Positions 6,335 through 6,343 of a stretch of 6,343 nt of DNA are shown in pieces (the stretch's first letter is position 1; each line of letters opens with the position of its first letter). Source of the stretch: Bacteroidales bacterium (GTDB taxonomy: Bacteria; Bacteroidota; Bacteroidia; Bacteroidales; UBA1402); the NCBI GenBank assembly GCA_023230125.1, contig JALNXZ010000093.1, forward strand, positions 1-6,343, read 5' to 3'. The notes beneath the pieces were generated by a model that was not told where the DNA came from, did no database searches, and saw only the letters and a list, made by a program, of their open reading frames with translations. Made by a program: the position numbers and the translations under genes.

Positions 6335-6343
6335 ACATTTTCG
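6323..6343. mobile_element. Possible end of a third mobile element at the window edge
   Basis: GTGTCCCGTTAAAC (6323-6336) begins where the ISL3 transposase stops matching its family, and it supplies the stop codon that ends the truncated frame. TGTCCCGTTAAAC resembles terminal repeats I recall from other insertion sequences. Only about 20 bases are visible, so the family cannot be named. Confidence 0.35.

Overview
The window looks like Bacteroidota (Bacteroidetes) DNA. It is AT-rich. A subtilisin-type protease fragment ends in a type IX secretion C-terminal sorting domain, a hallmark of that phylum. There is also a DUF1573-type lipoprotein, and the start sites lack clear Shine-Dalgarno sequences. 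I cannot name a genus.

Layout. Positions 95-571 hold a small DUF1573-like lipoprotein gene. Positions 572-962 have no intact gene. They hold a foldable inverted-repeat region (639-736), the last ~40 codons of a decayed IS256-type transposase (756-875) and a compact hairpin (934-952). Next comes a 5'-truncated S8 (subtilase) protease with a sorting domain (990-1946); it lacks the catalytic Asp region, and an in-frame stop lies just upstream. The only large gene that looks fully intact is at 2045-3793 (or from 2072): a polytopic O-antigen ligase/polymerase-like protein (Wzy_C/WaaL/PglL superfamily) with a TPR-like tail. Just downstream is the first ~42 codons of a secreted protein (from 3924), cut by an insertion sequence.

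The right third is a pile-up of mobile elements. An IS5-family (IS427-like) element on the minus strand carries a transposase with TGA where a conserved Trp is expected. An ISL3-family element on the plus strand begins near 4955, and its transposase loses its C-terminal part at the window edge, where another element probably begins (~6323).

How it fits together. The host genes all concern the cell envelope or secretion: a lipoprotein, a T9SS-exported protease, a glycan or protein-glycan ligase, and a truncated secreted protein. No operon can be shown, because insertions and deletions separate nearly every pair. The window reads as a decaying accessory locus used repeatedly as an insertion target, with the O-antigen-ligase-like gene as its best-preserved member. 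I found no CRISPR array, no rRNA and no credible tRNA, and no clear evidence of a wholly new system. The best leads are the tRNA-like fold at 639-730, the surviving ligase-TPR gene, and the nested insertions.
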